Source of the DNA: DASTFY01 sp963829955
GTDB lineage: Bacteria; Actinomycetota; Acidimicrobiia; Acidimicrobiales; Ilumatobacteraceae
Length of the DNA: 64,000 nucleotides
Direction: 5' to 3'
Assembly (NCBI GenBank): GCA_963829955.1
Contig: CAWHKS010000016.1
Coordinates: 1-64,000 of the forward strand
This document shows positions 36,641 through 45,558 of the stretch, piece by piece. A program made the position numbers and the translations under genes. Below the pieces are notes generated by a model. The model made no database searches and was not told the DNA's origin. It was given only the letters and a program-made list of their open reading frames with translations. Every line of letters begins with the position of its first letter. Within the stretch, counting starts at the first letter, position 1.

Positions 36641-38392
36641 ATGTGCGACGCCTGCGAGTACCCCCTCTCATCGACACCGACCTCTGAGCCCACTGAGCTC
36701 GTCGTCGGCCGTCGTGCCCTCCTCCGCCGCGCCGGGATCGGCGGGGCGGCCGCCGCCGCGGCCCTCGTGCTGCCCGATGGCATCGCCGGCGCGCTCGGTC
36801 CGCCGTTCGAATCGGTCCAGCTCGGCGAGGACCACCTCGCCGCGGTCGCCCCGGTCGTGTCCGCCGCGGTCCCAGCCGCCACCCCCAGCGCCCAACGGCG
36901 GCAGTCATCGGGGAGGGTTTCGGCACCGGCCATCGTCAGCCGCGCCGAGTGGGGCGCGGACGAGTCGATCCGCACCGCCGAGCGAGGCTTCGCGCCCATC
37001 CGCAAGTTCGTCGTCCACCACACCGCCAGCGCCAACAAGCCGCGCAAGCCCGTGCAGGTGGTGAGGGACATGTACCACTACCACGTCAAGGGTCGGGGCT
37101 TCTCGGACGTGGGGTACAACTTCGCCATCGACCATCGTGGCACCATCTACGAGGGCCGCTGGGCGCGTTCCTACGGCTCGGGAGAGACGCCCGACGGCGA
37201 GGACGGCTCCGGCTACGGGGTGGTCGGCGCCCACTCACTCGGCGTCAACGCCGGCAGCTGCGGAGTCGTCCTCATCGGCGACTTCACGAAGGCCCAGCCC
37301 ACCAACGCCGCCATCGGAGCGCTCCTCCATCTGCTCTCGTGGAAGGCGTCGATGCACCAGATCGACGCCTTGGGCGAGGAGGAGTACATCTCGATCTTCG
37401 GCGTGCACCGCCAGTTCCCCAACATCGCCGGCCACCGCCAGACCGGTGAGACCGTGTGCCCGGGGCGAGGGCTCTACAACCAGCTCGGCTGGATCCGCCA
37501 GGAGGTGGCTCGGCGCGCCGGCCGCTTTCCCGACAACACCATCAACATGGGCCGGGCGCTGCGCTGGACGGAGGGCGTCTCGCCGCTCGCCGCCGCCGGG
37601 GGCTCGTCCGGCGGGACGGCGGTCACCGGGCCGAACCCAGCCAACCCGACCGGCGCCAAGCTGACCGGGTACCGGTTGTTGACCAGCGACGGCAAGGTCG
37701 TCACGTTGGGGAAGGCGGCGAAGCTGGGCTCGCCGCGGGACCAGGGCATGGCTGCGGCGACCGCCATCTCGGGTGTGCCGGGTCGCAACGCCTACCTCAC
37801 CGCCGATCAGTCGGGCCGGGTGATCTCCTTCGGCGGCGCGGCCAGCGGTGCGCCGAACCAGCCGGTCGGCGCCGCCGACATGGCATCGACGCCGAGCGGC
37901 CAGGGCTACTGGGTCCTCACCGCGGGTGGCGGTGTCTACGCGTTCGGGTCGGCGAAGCACCACGGCAGCCTCATGCGAGCGGGCGTCGGGTCTGGCGGCG
38001 TGAAGCTGCGGTCCACACCGAGCGGGAAGGGCTACTGGATCCTGGCCGGCAACGGTCGCATCTACGCGTTCGGTGATGCGCGCAAGCTGGGCTCGCCCTC
38101 GTCCGGTCCCGCGGTCGACTTCTGGCCGACGCCCACGGGCAACGGCTACTGGGTCCTCTTGGCCGACGGGCGCGTCGGCGCCCACGGCGACGCCGGCTAC
38201 TTCGGTGACGTGCCGGGCCTGAGCCTGCGCTGGGCCAAGCCCGCGGTCTCCATCATCGGCATGCCGAGCGGCCGCGGCTACGCGATCGTGTCGAGCGACG
38301 GCGGCGTCTTCAACTTCGGGAGCTCGCCGTTCCTGGGGAGCCTGGGTGGCAGCGGCCGCCACATCGTCGGCATGGCACTCGCGTTCGGCTGA
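36641..38392 (+). CDS. Tat-exported N-acetylmuramoyl-L-alanine amidase (PGRP) with C-terminal propeller-like repeats
   Basis: 583 residues. A twin-arginine signal (GRRALLRRAGIGGAAAAAAL, RR at 24-25) indicates folded export. The amidase_2/PGRP domain spans about 95-280: SRAEWGADESIR, FVVHHTASANK (zinc His), GYNFAIDHRGTIYEGRW, GAHSLGVNAGSCGVVLIGDF and GHRQTGETVCPG (zinc His and Cys). After a Gly/Ser linker the C-terminus has five or six repeats of the form GYW(V/I)L..(D/G)G.(V/I)YAFG.A...GS, probably a propeller-like carbohydrate- or surface-binding module. The gene has RBS ggaagga. It remodels or degrades peptidoglycan outside the membrane. Confidence 0.9.
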   Translation: MCDACEYPLSSTPTSEPTELVVGRRALLRRAGIGGAAAAAALVLPDGIAGALGPPFESVQLGEDHLAAVAPVVSAAVPAATPSAQRRQSSGRVSAPAIVSRAEWGADESIRTAERGFAPIRKFVVHHTASANKPRKPVQVVRDMYHYHVKGRGFSDVGYNFAIDHRGTIYEGRWARSYGSGETPDGEDGSGYGVVGAHSLGVNAGSCGVVLIGDFTKAQPTNAAIGALLHLLSWKASMHQIDALGEEEYISIFGVHRQFPNIAGHRQTGETVCPGRGLYNQLGWIRQEVARRAGRFPDNTINMGRALRWTEGVSPLAAAGGSSGGTAVTGPNPANPTGAKLTGYRLLTSDGKVVTLGKAAKLGSPRDQGMAAATAISGVPGRNAYLTADQSGRVISFGGAASGAPNQPVGAADMASTPSGQGYWVLTAGGGVYAFGSAKHHGSLMRAGVGSGGVKLRSTPSGKGYWILAGNGRIYAFGDARKLGSPSSGPAVDFWPTPTGNGYWVLLADGRVGAHGDAGYFGDVPGLSLRWAKPAVSIIGMPSGRGYAIVSSDGGVFNFGSSPFLGSLGGSGRHIVGMALAFG

Positions 38393-38400
38393 CTCGACGG

Positions 38401-39063
38401 ATGCGCTTCCTCGCTCGAGTGGTCGTGGGTCTCGGATCACTGACCGCCGTTTCCTGCGCGAGCGACGGTGCGTCGTCCTCGCCAACGTCCGAGAGTCCCG
38501 AGGAGACCAGGGGCGGCGCCGCTGGAAGCACTTCACTCACGCTGCAGGGTGACTCGCTGACCGTCGTGGTGCCATCGGACTGGACGACCGTAGAGGGAAC
38601 CTCGTACACGATTCCCGGCGTACCGCCGATCGGACCGGGGGCGATTGTCAGCAGCGACCCGGCAGCATGGAGTACCGACTGGGCGGTCCCGGGCGCATTC
38701 ATCGCTGCAACGACCGATCTCGCGGACCTCGTCGGCACGACGGGGCTCGACCGGGAGGGCGCCAGCGGCTTGGGCGAGCGACTGACTGCACTCGCGGAGT
38801 GGCACGGCGCGATCGACCGGAGCAGCGAATGCGATCGCGCCGGAGCCTCCTCGTTCGACTCCGACGACGGCACGCTGACCGGGTTCACAACGATCTGGGA
38901 GAACTGTGGGGTGGCCGGAGCAACCCTGTTGGACACAGCCGCGGTGTCCGAGGACGGCTCGGTCATACTCGTTGTCCAGGCCACGGGAGTGACGGAGGCG
39001 GAGGTCGCGGCCGCTGAACGTGTGCTCGAAACGGTGATGGTGGACCAGGACGCGGTCGTCTGA
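38401..39063 (+). CDS. Secreted or lipoprotein of unknown function
   Basis: 220 residues. N-terminal signal (MRFLARVVVGLGSLTAVSC) ending in a possible lipobox (AVSC), then a Ser/Thr/Gly linker and a beta-rich domain (SLTLQGDSLTVVVPSDWTTV onwards). The two cysteines in the domain (SSECDRAG, WENCGVAG) could form a disulfide. It starts 8 bases after the amidase stop, so it may be co-transcribed with it. No family recognised. Confidence 0.65.
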   Translation: MRFLARVVVGLGSLTAVSCASDGASSSPTSESPEETRGGAAGSTSLTLQGDSLTVVVPSDWTTVEGTSYTIPGVPPIGPGAIVSSDPAAWSTDWAVPGAFIAATTDLADLVGTTGLDREGASGLGERLTALAEWHGAIDRSSECDRAGASSFDSDDGTLTGFTTIWENCGVAGATLLDTAAVSEDGSVILVVQATGVTEAEVAAAERVLETVMVDQDAVV

Positions 39064-39067
39064 CCAT

Positions 39068-41818
39068 CTATGCGGGGCAGACGACCTTGGCGCGATCGAT
39101 TGGCTGCAGGAACCGCTGCTGCTCGTCCGCGGAGAGCTCCCGCCCGGCGATCTCACACGCTCTCTCCGTCCATCCGGCGGGTCCTGGCCAGAGAGCGACC
39201 GTCCCGTCGGCGCCGCCCGAGGCCAGCCACCGACCGTCTCCGGAGAAGGCGACGGACTCGACCTGGCTGTCGTGGAACACCCTTTCCCCCACCTGCTGAC
39301 CGGTAGCCACATCCCACAGCCGGAGCCCACCGTCGTACCCATCCGCCGAGGTTCCTCCGCCGTTGAACCCACCGGTCGCGACGATCTCACCATCTGGACT
39401 GAAGGCGATGTCGTAGATGCGGTTCTGATGTGCCGCAATGCGGCGCATCTCATCCCCCGTGACAGGGTCCAGGAAGATCAGTGTTCCGTCGGTGAGCCCC
39501 ACCGCCAGTCGCTCTCCGTCTGGACTGAAGGCGACCGGACTCGTCTGCGACGCCTCCTTTCTCGAGGTGATCAGCTTCCGCTCCTCTCGGATGACCATCC
39601 GGTCTGGATCCCAGATCCTGAGACGACCGTCCTCACCCGTGGTCGCCATGCTCGAGCCGTCCGGATGGAAGGCCACCGCATAGGCCAGACCTCGGTGGGC
39701 AGCGACATCGGACAGCAGACTCCCGGTTGCGACGTCCCACGTCACGACGTGACCTGAGTCCGTCGTCGCCGCGAGTCGCTGGCCGCCGGGGGAGAACTCG
39801 AGGTCCCAGATCAGGCCGGTGTGAACGCGCTCGAGGTTGCGAACGAACGCGCCGGTGCTCACCTCGTGCACACGAACCTGGCCACCCGGCGTCACGCCCG
39901 CGAGGAGTTCACCGTCGTCGCTCAACTCGACCCGGTGATATGGAAGCGTCGCAGAGGGCTGCCCGGCACCATCCGTTGCCCACAGGACGGCACCGGTCGG
40001 TCCGCCGATGACCACGCGGTCCGCTGCGGGCGTCAACGCCACCGACGTCACCACCCGTGGGCCCCCGAAGAACACGAGGTCGGGCACACCGGTACGGAGA
40101 TCCCATTGCCGCACGCCGTCAGGAGCAGCCGAGTAGAGAGCCCCTCTGGACGCCGCGAATGCGATCCGCGGCACGCCCCAGTTGTGTCCGCGCAGGTCTC
40201 CGACCAACTTCCCGCTTCCGACGTCCCAAAGTCGGACCGTGGCATCCACAGCCGACGACGCGAGGACGTCACCGTCGGGCGAGAAGCCGACAGCGAGCAC
40301 TCCGGCCTGGTGGCCTCGGAACGTGCGCTCCTGTTCACCTGTCGCGGCATTCCAGATGGCGATGCTCCCGTCGAGATCCGCGGTTGCGAGCCGTCGGCCC
40401 TCCGGGTCAAAGGCGACAGAGGTCACGACCGCCGACCCTGCGCTCCACGTCCGTAGAACTGTCCCGGACTCGGCGTCGGCGAGCGTGATCGTTCCGCGCT
40501 CGTCCGATGCCGCGATGATCGAGCCGTCCGGACTGAACGTCACGCCTCGCACCGGAGCGGCCACCGCAACCCGAGCAACCGACGCGCCTGACACCGGATC
40601 CCAGATGACGACGGCACCATCGGCAGAGGTCGCGAACACTCGCCCGTCCGGACGAAACGTTGCTGCGAAGCTTCCATCGGCTCGCTCCCGCATCACCACT
40701 CGGCCATCAGCGGCGCGATGTACGAGCAGGAGTCCGTTCACGCCGACGGAGGCCACCGTCGCGCCGTCAGGACTGAGCCCCACGGCCCGCACCGATGAGT
40801 CATGCCCTGCAAGTCGCCGGATCTCGCGGCGATTGGCGGTATCCCAGAGGACCACTTCGCCGTTCTGTGCTCCCCACGCCAGGAGACCGCCGTGGTTGGC
40901 GGTGTCCAGTCCCTGGGCACCCCCTTCGCTACCGGACAAGGGATCTGATGATGCCGCCGGGCGGTTCATGGCCCGGGCCAGTGCTGCGCGACCCTCACTC
41001 GTCTCCGCCTTCTCCAGGCTGTGCATCGCAAGGAGGATGGCCAGGTCCGTCTGCCTTTCGACGAATCCCGCGCCGACCGCAGCAAGTCGCTGAGCGTCGG
41101 AGACCTGCGCGCTGGCAGTCGCCTCAGCGGCGCTCTGCTCAGCGTTCTGCTGTTGAGCGCGAGCATCACGAGCGTTGGAGATCGCAAGAAGCCCCGCCAC
41201 GGATGCCGCCAGCGCCAACACCGTGATCCCCGTCGTTGCAAGTCGCCGCATGAGGCGACCGCGTCGGAACTCGTGCAGGTCGAGTGCATCGACGTCCTCC
41301 GGAGGGATGCCGTGGAGGGGTGCGGCCAACTCCCGGACCGCGGCTCGGAAGCGGGGATTGCGCAGGTCGAGATCGGCGTCCCCACCGGCCCACCGCAGGT
41401 CGGTGATCAACGGCTCCTCGGAGAACACCTTCTGCAGCTGGATCGGCAGCGCGGTCGACACCTGCCAGTCGAAGTCGAGCGCGCTCGCGTCCCATCGCCA
41501 GTCGCCGTCCGTGATGGCCACCAGCACGGTCCGGTCTGGGTGCCGTTCGGTGAAGTAGCTGATCTCCTGCTGTACCCATGGGCTGGCCGCCGATCGTGGG
41601 GACGCCAGGAGGATGAAGACGCGGGCCGAGTCGAGTGCTCGCTCGATCGTGCTCCAGAGCCCAGGCGAAGTACCAAGACCCGATGTGTCCTGGAACACGC
41701 GGAGTGCTCGACGCCGCGCCCACGGTCGTGCAAGTTGCTCGAGGCCGGCCTTCAGGGCCGGCGCAAGATGGCCGTCGGCGGCATGGCTGTATGAGATGAA
41801 GGCGTCGTAGTCCGCCAT
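39068..41818 (-). CDS. TIR-domain transmembrane WD40-repeat protein
   Basis: 916 residues. The N-terminal TIR domain (about 1-165) begins DYDAFISYSHAADG, with RVFQDTSGLGTSPGLW as the BB-like loop and the S..W...E motif (SPWVQQE, Glu85) that is the NADase glutamate of enzymatic TIR domains. One membrane helix (about 194-214, ITVLALAASVAGLLAIS) is followed by a coiled-coil region (AQQQNAEQSAAEATASAQVS). About ten to twelve WD40 repeats follow (for example GHQAGVLAVGFSPDGDVLAS and TVRLWDVGSG), forming one or two propellers. Membrane anchoring separates the TIR from the propeller, so the propeller may sense a signal outside while TIR acts inside, or the reverse. Bacterial TIR-WD40 proteins occur in actinobacteria; a defence or signalling role is inferred. 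Confidence 0.9.
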   Translation of the reverse strand: MADYDAFISYSHAADGHLAPALKAGLEQLARPWARRRALRVFQDTSGLGTSPGLWSTIERALDSARVFILLASPRSAASPWVQQEISYFTERHPDRTVLVAITDGDWRWDASALDFDWQVSTALPIQLQKVFSEEPLITDLRWAGGDADLDLRNPRFRAAVRELAAPLHGIPPEDVDALDLHEFRRGRLMRRLATTGITVLALAASVAGLLAISNARDARAQQQNAEQSAAEATASAQVSDAQRLAAVGAGFVERQTDLAILLAMHSLEKAETSEGRAALARAMNRPAASSDPLSGSEGGAQGLDTANHGGLLAWGAQNGEVVLWDTANRREIRRLAGHDSSVRAVGLSPDGATVASVGVNGLLLVHRAADGRVVMRERADGSFAATFRPDGRVFATSADGAVVIWDPVSGASVARVAVAAPVRGVTFSPDGSIIAASDERGTITLADAESGTVLRTWSAGSAVVTSVAFDPEGRRLATADLDGSIAIWNAATGEQERTFRGHQAGVLAVGFSPDGDVLASSAVDATVRLWDVGSGKLVGDLRGHNWGVPRIAFAASRGALYSAAPDGVRQWDLRTGVPDLVFFGGPRVVTSVALTPAADRVVIGGPTGAVLWATDGAGQPSATLPYHRVELSDDGELLAGVTPGGQVRVHEVSTGAFVRNLERVHTGLIWDLEFSPGGQRLAATTDSGHVVTWDVATGSLLSDVAAHRGLAYAVAFHPDGSSMATTGEDGRLRIWDPDRMVIREERKLITSRKEASQTSPVAFSPDGERLAVGLTDGTLIFLDPVTGDEMRRIAAHQNRIYDIAFSPDGEIVATGGFNGGGTSADGYDGGLRLWDVATGQQVGERVFHDSQVESVAFSGDGRWLASGGADGTVALWPGPAGWTERACEIAGRELSADEQQRFLQPIDRAKVVCPA

Positions 41819-41937
41819 CCTGTGCCCCCTGACCGCATCCCGCTCGGCACTGGCGTGGCACCCAGGCCACGCGGTGCGAATCTAGCTCCTGACGGGCCGA
41901 GACTCCCGGGGTGCGCGGCTGTGAGGTCCCGCGAGCC

Positions 41938-42444
41938 TCACTCCCCCGGGACGGCCCCGACGACAGGTTGGGCGAACAGCAGGCGGTGCTCGAACCCCGA
42001 CTCCCACGGCAGCCAGCCGTTCTTGTCCGGCCACGCAAACTGCACGATGCGGTAGTCCTCCCCCTTGTGCCACTCCGTGGCCGCGTCGAACAGCTCGCCG
42101 TACACGTCGCCGTCGACGGTCAGCAGGGCGCAGCGCAGGTCGTTGTCCAGCAGGCCCTTGAACACCTGATCGACGGGGACGTCGGCACCGTCGGCCAGGA
42201 AGCTGACCAGCAGCTCGGTCAGGCCGCTGGCGGCTACGGGCGTGAGCCCGAACAGGACCACCTCCGGGAAGTCGAACGCCGTCTCCAGGCCGATGGTGTA
42301 GGCGTAGCCCGGCATCGGCGGGTCCGCATGGGGACGCGGCGGCACCGGCTCGATCGCCCACCCCTTCGTCTCGATCATCCAGGCGATCTTGTCCTGGTGC
42401 TCCATCGAGCGATCGGGGAAGACGTCCTCGCTCCGCTCGCTCAT
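41938..42444 (-). CDS. DUF4262-domain protein
   Basis: 168 residues from ATG 42444 (MSERSEDVFPDRSMEHQDKI). Family features are AYTIGLETAFDFPEVVLFGL near the start and the closing WPDKNGWLPWESGFEHRLLF. The function of DUF4262 is unknown. No signal peptide. It is divergent from the SURF1 gene with a 183-base gap that should hold both promoters. Confidence 0.82.
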   Translation of the reverse strand: MSERSEDVFPDRSMEHQDKIAWMIETKGWAIEPVPPRPHADPPMPGYAYTIGLETAFDFPEVVLFGLTPVAASGLTELLVSFLADGADVPVDQVFKGLLDNDLRCALLTVDGDVYGELFDAATEWHKGEDYRIVQFAWPDKNGWLPWESGFEHRLLFAQPVVGAVPGE

Positions 42445-42627
42445 TGGTGCACCGCCCGAGGATCCACACACGTCCAGGCACCCTTGCGTCTGGGGGCACC
42501 ACTGAGCCGTCCGCCGCATCGCGGCGGACAACGCACCGTGACATGGAGCCCGCTCCGCTCGCTCACCGGATCAGCCTCGCACACCGTGCCGGGTGGCCTG
42601 TCCGGGCCGGCGGTACCGTCGGCGCTG

Positions 42628-43407
42628 ATGACGAGCGGGCCGCATGACTACCGCTTCCTTCGCCAGCCGAAGTGGGTGGCGTTCACCGCACTCGTCATCG
42701 TCCTCGTCGTGGCCATGCTCAATCTGGCGCTCTGGCAGCTCCGGAGGCTCGACGAGCGGCAGGACCGCAACGACCGAGTCGCCACCGCCCTGGTCGCGAC
42801 ACCGGTACCGATCGGCGAGGGCAACTTGCCCGAGTGGACGACGGTGACCGCCACCGGCACGTTCGATCCCGACCAGCAGGTCCTCATCCGCAACCGCAGC
42901 TACCAAGGGCAGCCCGGTTATCACGTCGTCACTCCGCTCCGGCAGGGTGACGGCAGCGCCCTCCTCGTGAACCGGGGCTGGGTGCCGCTGGCCGGCGATG
43001 ACGGCGAGCTGGACGTCCCACCGCCGCCCGTGGGCGAGGTCACCGTGACCGGGCACGTCCGCCCCAGCCAGCGCAAGGGCCGCTTCTTCAGCCCCACCGA
43101 CCCGGCCGAAGGCACGTTGGACCAGCTGTACCGCGTCGACGTGCCCCGCATCGCGGAGCAGGCGCCGTACCCATTGCTGCCGGTCTATGTGGAGCTGACT
43201 TCGCTGGACCCGCCGGCCGCTGACACTACGGCCGACGCCGGCTCGGCCGTCACGCTCCCCGTCCCCATCCCTCCCCCAGCGCAGGACGACGGACCGCACC
43301 TGGCGTACGCCGGGCAGTGGGTCCTGTTCGCTGCCTGCGTCGTGGGCGGATGGGTCATCGTCGTCCGCCGGCGAGCCCGCGCCGTACAGGCCACGGCGAC
43401 GACCTGA
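42628..43407 (+). CDS. SURF1-family cytochrome c oxidase assembly protein
   Basis: 259 residues from ATG 42628 (MTSGPHDYRFLRQPKWVAFT). Typical SURF1 layout: N-terminal helix (ALVIVLVVAMLNLALWQLRR), a periplasmic domain with TVTATGTFDPDQQVLIRNRS, GYHVVTPLRQGDGSALLVNR and GWVPLAGDD, and a C-terminal helix (YAGQWVLFAACVVGGWVIVV). It helps insert haem into subunit I of aa3-type oxidase. The last 53 bases overlap the 3' end of the convergent lycopene-cyclase gene. Confidence 0.9.
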   Translation: MTSGPHDYRFLRQPKWVAFTALVIVLVVAMLNLALWQLRRLDERQDRNDRVATALVATPVPIGEGNLPEWTTVTATGTFDPDQQVLIRNRSYQGQPGYHVVTPLRQGDGSALLVNRGWVPLAGDDGELDVPPPPVGEVTVTGHVRPSQRKGRFFSPTDPAEGTLDQLYRVDVPRIAEQAPYPLLPVYVELTSLDPPAADTTADAGSAVTLPVPIPPPAQDDGPHLAYAGQWVLFAACVVGGWVIVVRRRARAVQATATT

Positions 43408-44548
43408 ACACGCCGGCCATCGTCCGGGCCACCTGGGCGGCGGAGGCCGTGCCCGACAGGTACGACGCCCACCGGTCGGCCGGCTGCGAGAAGAACGCGT
43501 CGAAGAACGCGCGGACGCCGTCACCGCTCAGCGCCATCACGCGATCGAGCCCGTAGCGCTCGAGCCGGCGGGCCCGGCGGCGATCCGGTGGCCACAGGGC
43601 TGCCCAGCCGGCACGGGACAGGCCGTCGGGATCGAGATCTCCGTCCACCGCGTCACGGAGGGCCCTCGCCAAGACCGGCGCGGCCCGCAGCCCGGCGACG
43701 ACCGAGTAGCCCGTGGCGGGGTGGATGAGGCCGCCGGCGGCTCCGGTGGCCACCACGGCCTGCGGCGGCGGCACACGGCCGCCCATGGGGATGCGCACCA
43801 CCTCCTCCGACAGCACCTCGACCGGGGACGCCCCCGCGGCGGCCAGCCGGGCCAGCAAGCGGGACGAGAGCTGGGTCGTGTCGAGCGGCCGCCACCGAGC
43901 GAGCGACGTCTCCTCGACGAGGAACAGGTCACCACCCAGGTCCATCGCGTAGAGGAACGTCGGATCGATCGCCTCGTCGGCGGCGGGCGACGGCGCCCAG
44001 TCCATGAGCATGCACGTGCCCGGAGGGATCGGCGGCTCATCGAAACTTGCCACCAGGCCGTACGCCGACTGGAAGGCGGCCGGCGGTCCGCCGCCCTTGA
44101 CCAGCCGGCTCGCCGCGCCCGTGGCGTCGATCAGGACGCGGGCGTCCAGCGCCGACCCGTCGTCCAAGCCGAGCCGGCTCCCCCAGGTGAAGTGCTGCGC
44201 GCCCGCGGCGACGGCGGCCACAGCTCGGCCCCCTGCCCGAGGCAGCCGCTCGGCGAGGTGGCGCTGCAGCCGTGCGTTGTCGAGCAGGGCGTACGACCGC
44301 GGGAGGTGGTGCGCCCGGTGGCCGACGACCCGCACGGACGACCAGCTCATTGATGTCATCGACGTGAGGTCCCCGAGGGCGAGGCTCCGCAGCTCGTCGA
44401 CCCAGCAGCCGTAGGTCTGGGTCCATGGGGTATCGGGGTCCGGTGCCACCAGGATGGTGGCCAGCCCGACCTCGGCGCACGAGGTGGCGGCCGCCAGCCC
44501 GGCCGGACCGGCGCCCACCACGATCACATCGCCGTCGAGCGCTGTCAC
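43355..44548 (-). CDS. Lycopene cyclase (CrtY-type FAD flavoprotein)
   Basis: 397 residues from GTG 44548. N-terminal Rossmann motif VIVVGAGPAGLAAATSCAEVG, the lycopene-cyclase signature YGCWVDEL, then DATGAASRL and the C-terminal IHPATGYSVVAGLRAAPVLA, all characteristic of bacterial lycopene beta/epsilon cyclases. It forms the ionone rings of carotenes. The other carotenoid genes are not in the window. The GTG overlaps the stop of the MBL hydrolase gene (GTGA), so the two are coupled. Confidence 0.88.
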   Translation of the reverse strand: MTALDGDVIVVGAGPAGLAAATSCAEVGLATILVAPDPDTPWTQTYGCWVDELRSLALGDLTSMTSMSWSSVRVVGHRAHHLPRSYALLDNARLQRHLAERLPRAGGRAVAAVAAGAQHFTWGSRLGLDDGSALDARVLIDATGAASRLVKGGGPPAAFQSAYGLVASFDEPPIPPGTCMLMDWAPSPAADEAIDPTFLYAMDLGGDLFLVEETSLARWRPLDTTQLSSRLLARLAAAGASPVEVLSEEVVRIPMGGRVPPPQAVVATGAAGGLIHPATGYSVVAGLRAAPVLARALRDAVDGDLDPDGLSRAGWAALWPPDRRRARRLERYGLDRVMALSGDGVRAFFDAFFSQPADRWASYLSGTASAAQVARTMAGVFRSSPWPVRRGLAGGRR

Positions 44549-45495
44549 CCGCCCCGCTCGAGAACCGCCATGCGCCGGAACAGCTCGACCACGTCGGGCG
44601 AGCGGTGCTCCGGATCCAGTTCGCGGTAGACGGCCTCCACGTTGACGCTGATGCGGCCCCACTCCCCGAGACGCGAGAACGACGTCCCCGCCAGCTCCCG
44701 GCCGATGTCCCGGGCCGCCTCCCAAGCGTCCATCCCCGCTTCGTGACGGGCGGTCGCTTCGGTATCGATGAAGCTGAGGTAGTCCCGGACGTCGGCCACG
44801 CCGCGCTGGTCGGTGACGGGACCGTGGCCGGGGACGACCGCCTGGAGATCGAGGCCGAGGATGAGGTCGCAGGCCGCGATCCAGTTGGACAGCGGCCCAG
44901 CCCAGACGATCGGCGTGCCGCCGATGAACAGGATGTCGCCCGTGTAGACGATGCCTTCGTCCGGCAGCACCACCAGCGCGTCGCCCTTCGTGTGCGCCGG
45001 CCCGACCTCGACCAGCTCGACGGATCGTCCGCCCACCTCCAGGTCGAGACGGCCGTCGAAGGTGCGGGTGGGCAGCGTCAGCGTGATCGGCGCGAAGTCG
45101 AACTCGCCGAAGAAGCTCCGGAACAGATCACCGAGCTCGCCCTCGGCGTCGTTCAGCGCCGCCAGCAGGCCGGGAGGCACCTCGCTCATCTCTTTCGCCG
45201 CGGCCGCCGAGGCGATGATCTCCGCTCCCCCCACCAGTTCGTTGCCGTAGCAGTGATCGCCATTGGCGTGCGTGTTGACCACGGTCCCGATCTCCGCGGA
45301 CGCGGTCAGCGGCGCCATCACCTCCAACATCCGCGCCGTCAGCCGCAGGTCGAAGAGGGTGTCGATCAGCAGCGAGGTACCGTCGCCGACCACGAGTCCG
45401 GCGTTGCTCCACCCCCAGCCACCGCCGGGCTGGATGTAGGCGAAGCAGCCGTCACCGACCTCCAGCAACCCGAGCCCGTCGGCCGTCTCGACCAC
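44545..45495 (-). CDS. MBL-fold metallo-hydrolase
   Basis: 316 residues. The metal motif is THANGDH (residues 75-81; the first ligand of the usual HxHxDH is His76 and the third position is Asn), with Asp80 and His81, later AHTKGDALV, YTGDILF and VVPGHGPV. The helical C-terminus resembles glyoxalase-II-like or beta-lactamase-like hydrolases that act on a polar substrate with a WS-like channel. Substrate unknown. It is the first gene in a two-gene operon with the lycopene cyclase. Confidence 0.82.
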   Translation of the reverse strand: MVETADGLGLLEVGDGCFAYIQPGGGWGWSNAGLVVGDGTSLLIDTLFDLRLTARMLEVMAPLTASAEIGTVVNTHANGDHCYGNELVGGAEIIASAAAAKEMSEVPPGLLAALNDAEGELGDLFRSFFGEFDFAPITLTLPTRTFDGRLDLEVGGRSVELVEVGPAHTKGDALVVLPDEGIVYTGDILFIGGTPIVWAGPLSNWIAACDLILGLDLQAVVPGHGPVTDQRGVADVRDYLSFIDTEATARHEAGMDAWEAARDIGRELAGTSFSRLGEWGRISVNVEAVYRELDPEHRSPDVVELFRRMAVLERGG

Positions 45496-45558
45496 GGCCC
45501 GTTGCTACCACGTCCGGCCCGGCGATCGGGCAGCCATGCCGGACCTACGATGCCGCCC

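Noticed and set aside
44425..45558. Plus-strand extension of the WS/DGAT frame upstream of 45559
   Set aside because: It runs antisense to the MBL gene; family homology begins at MRQLSGIDVSFL.
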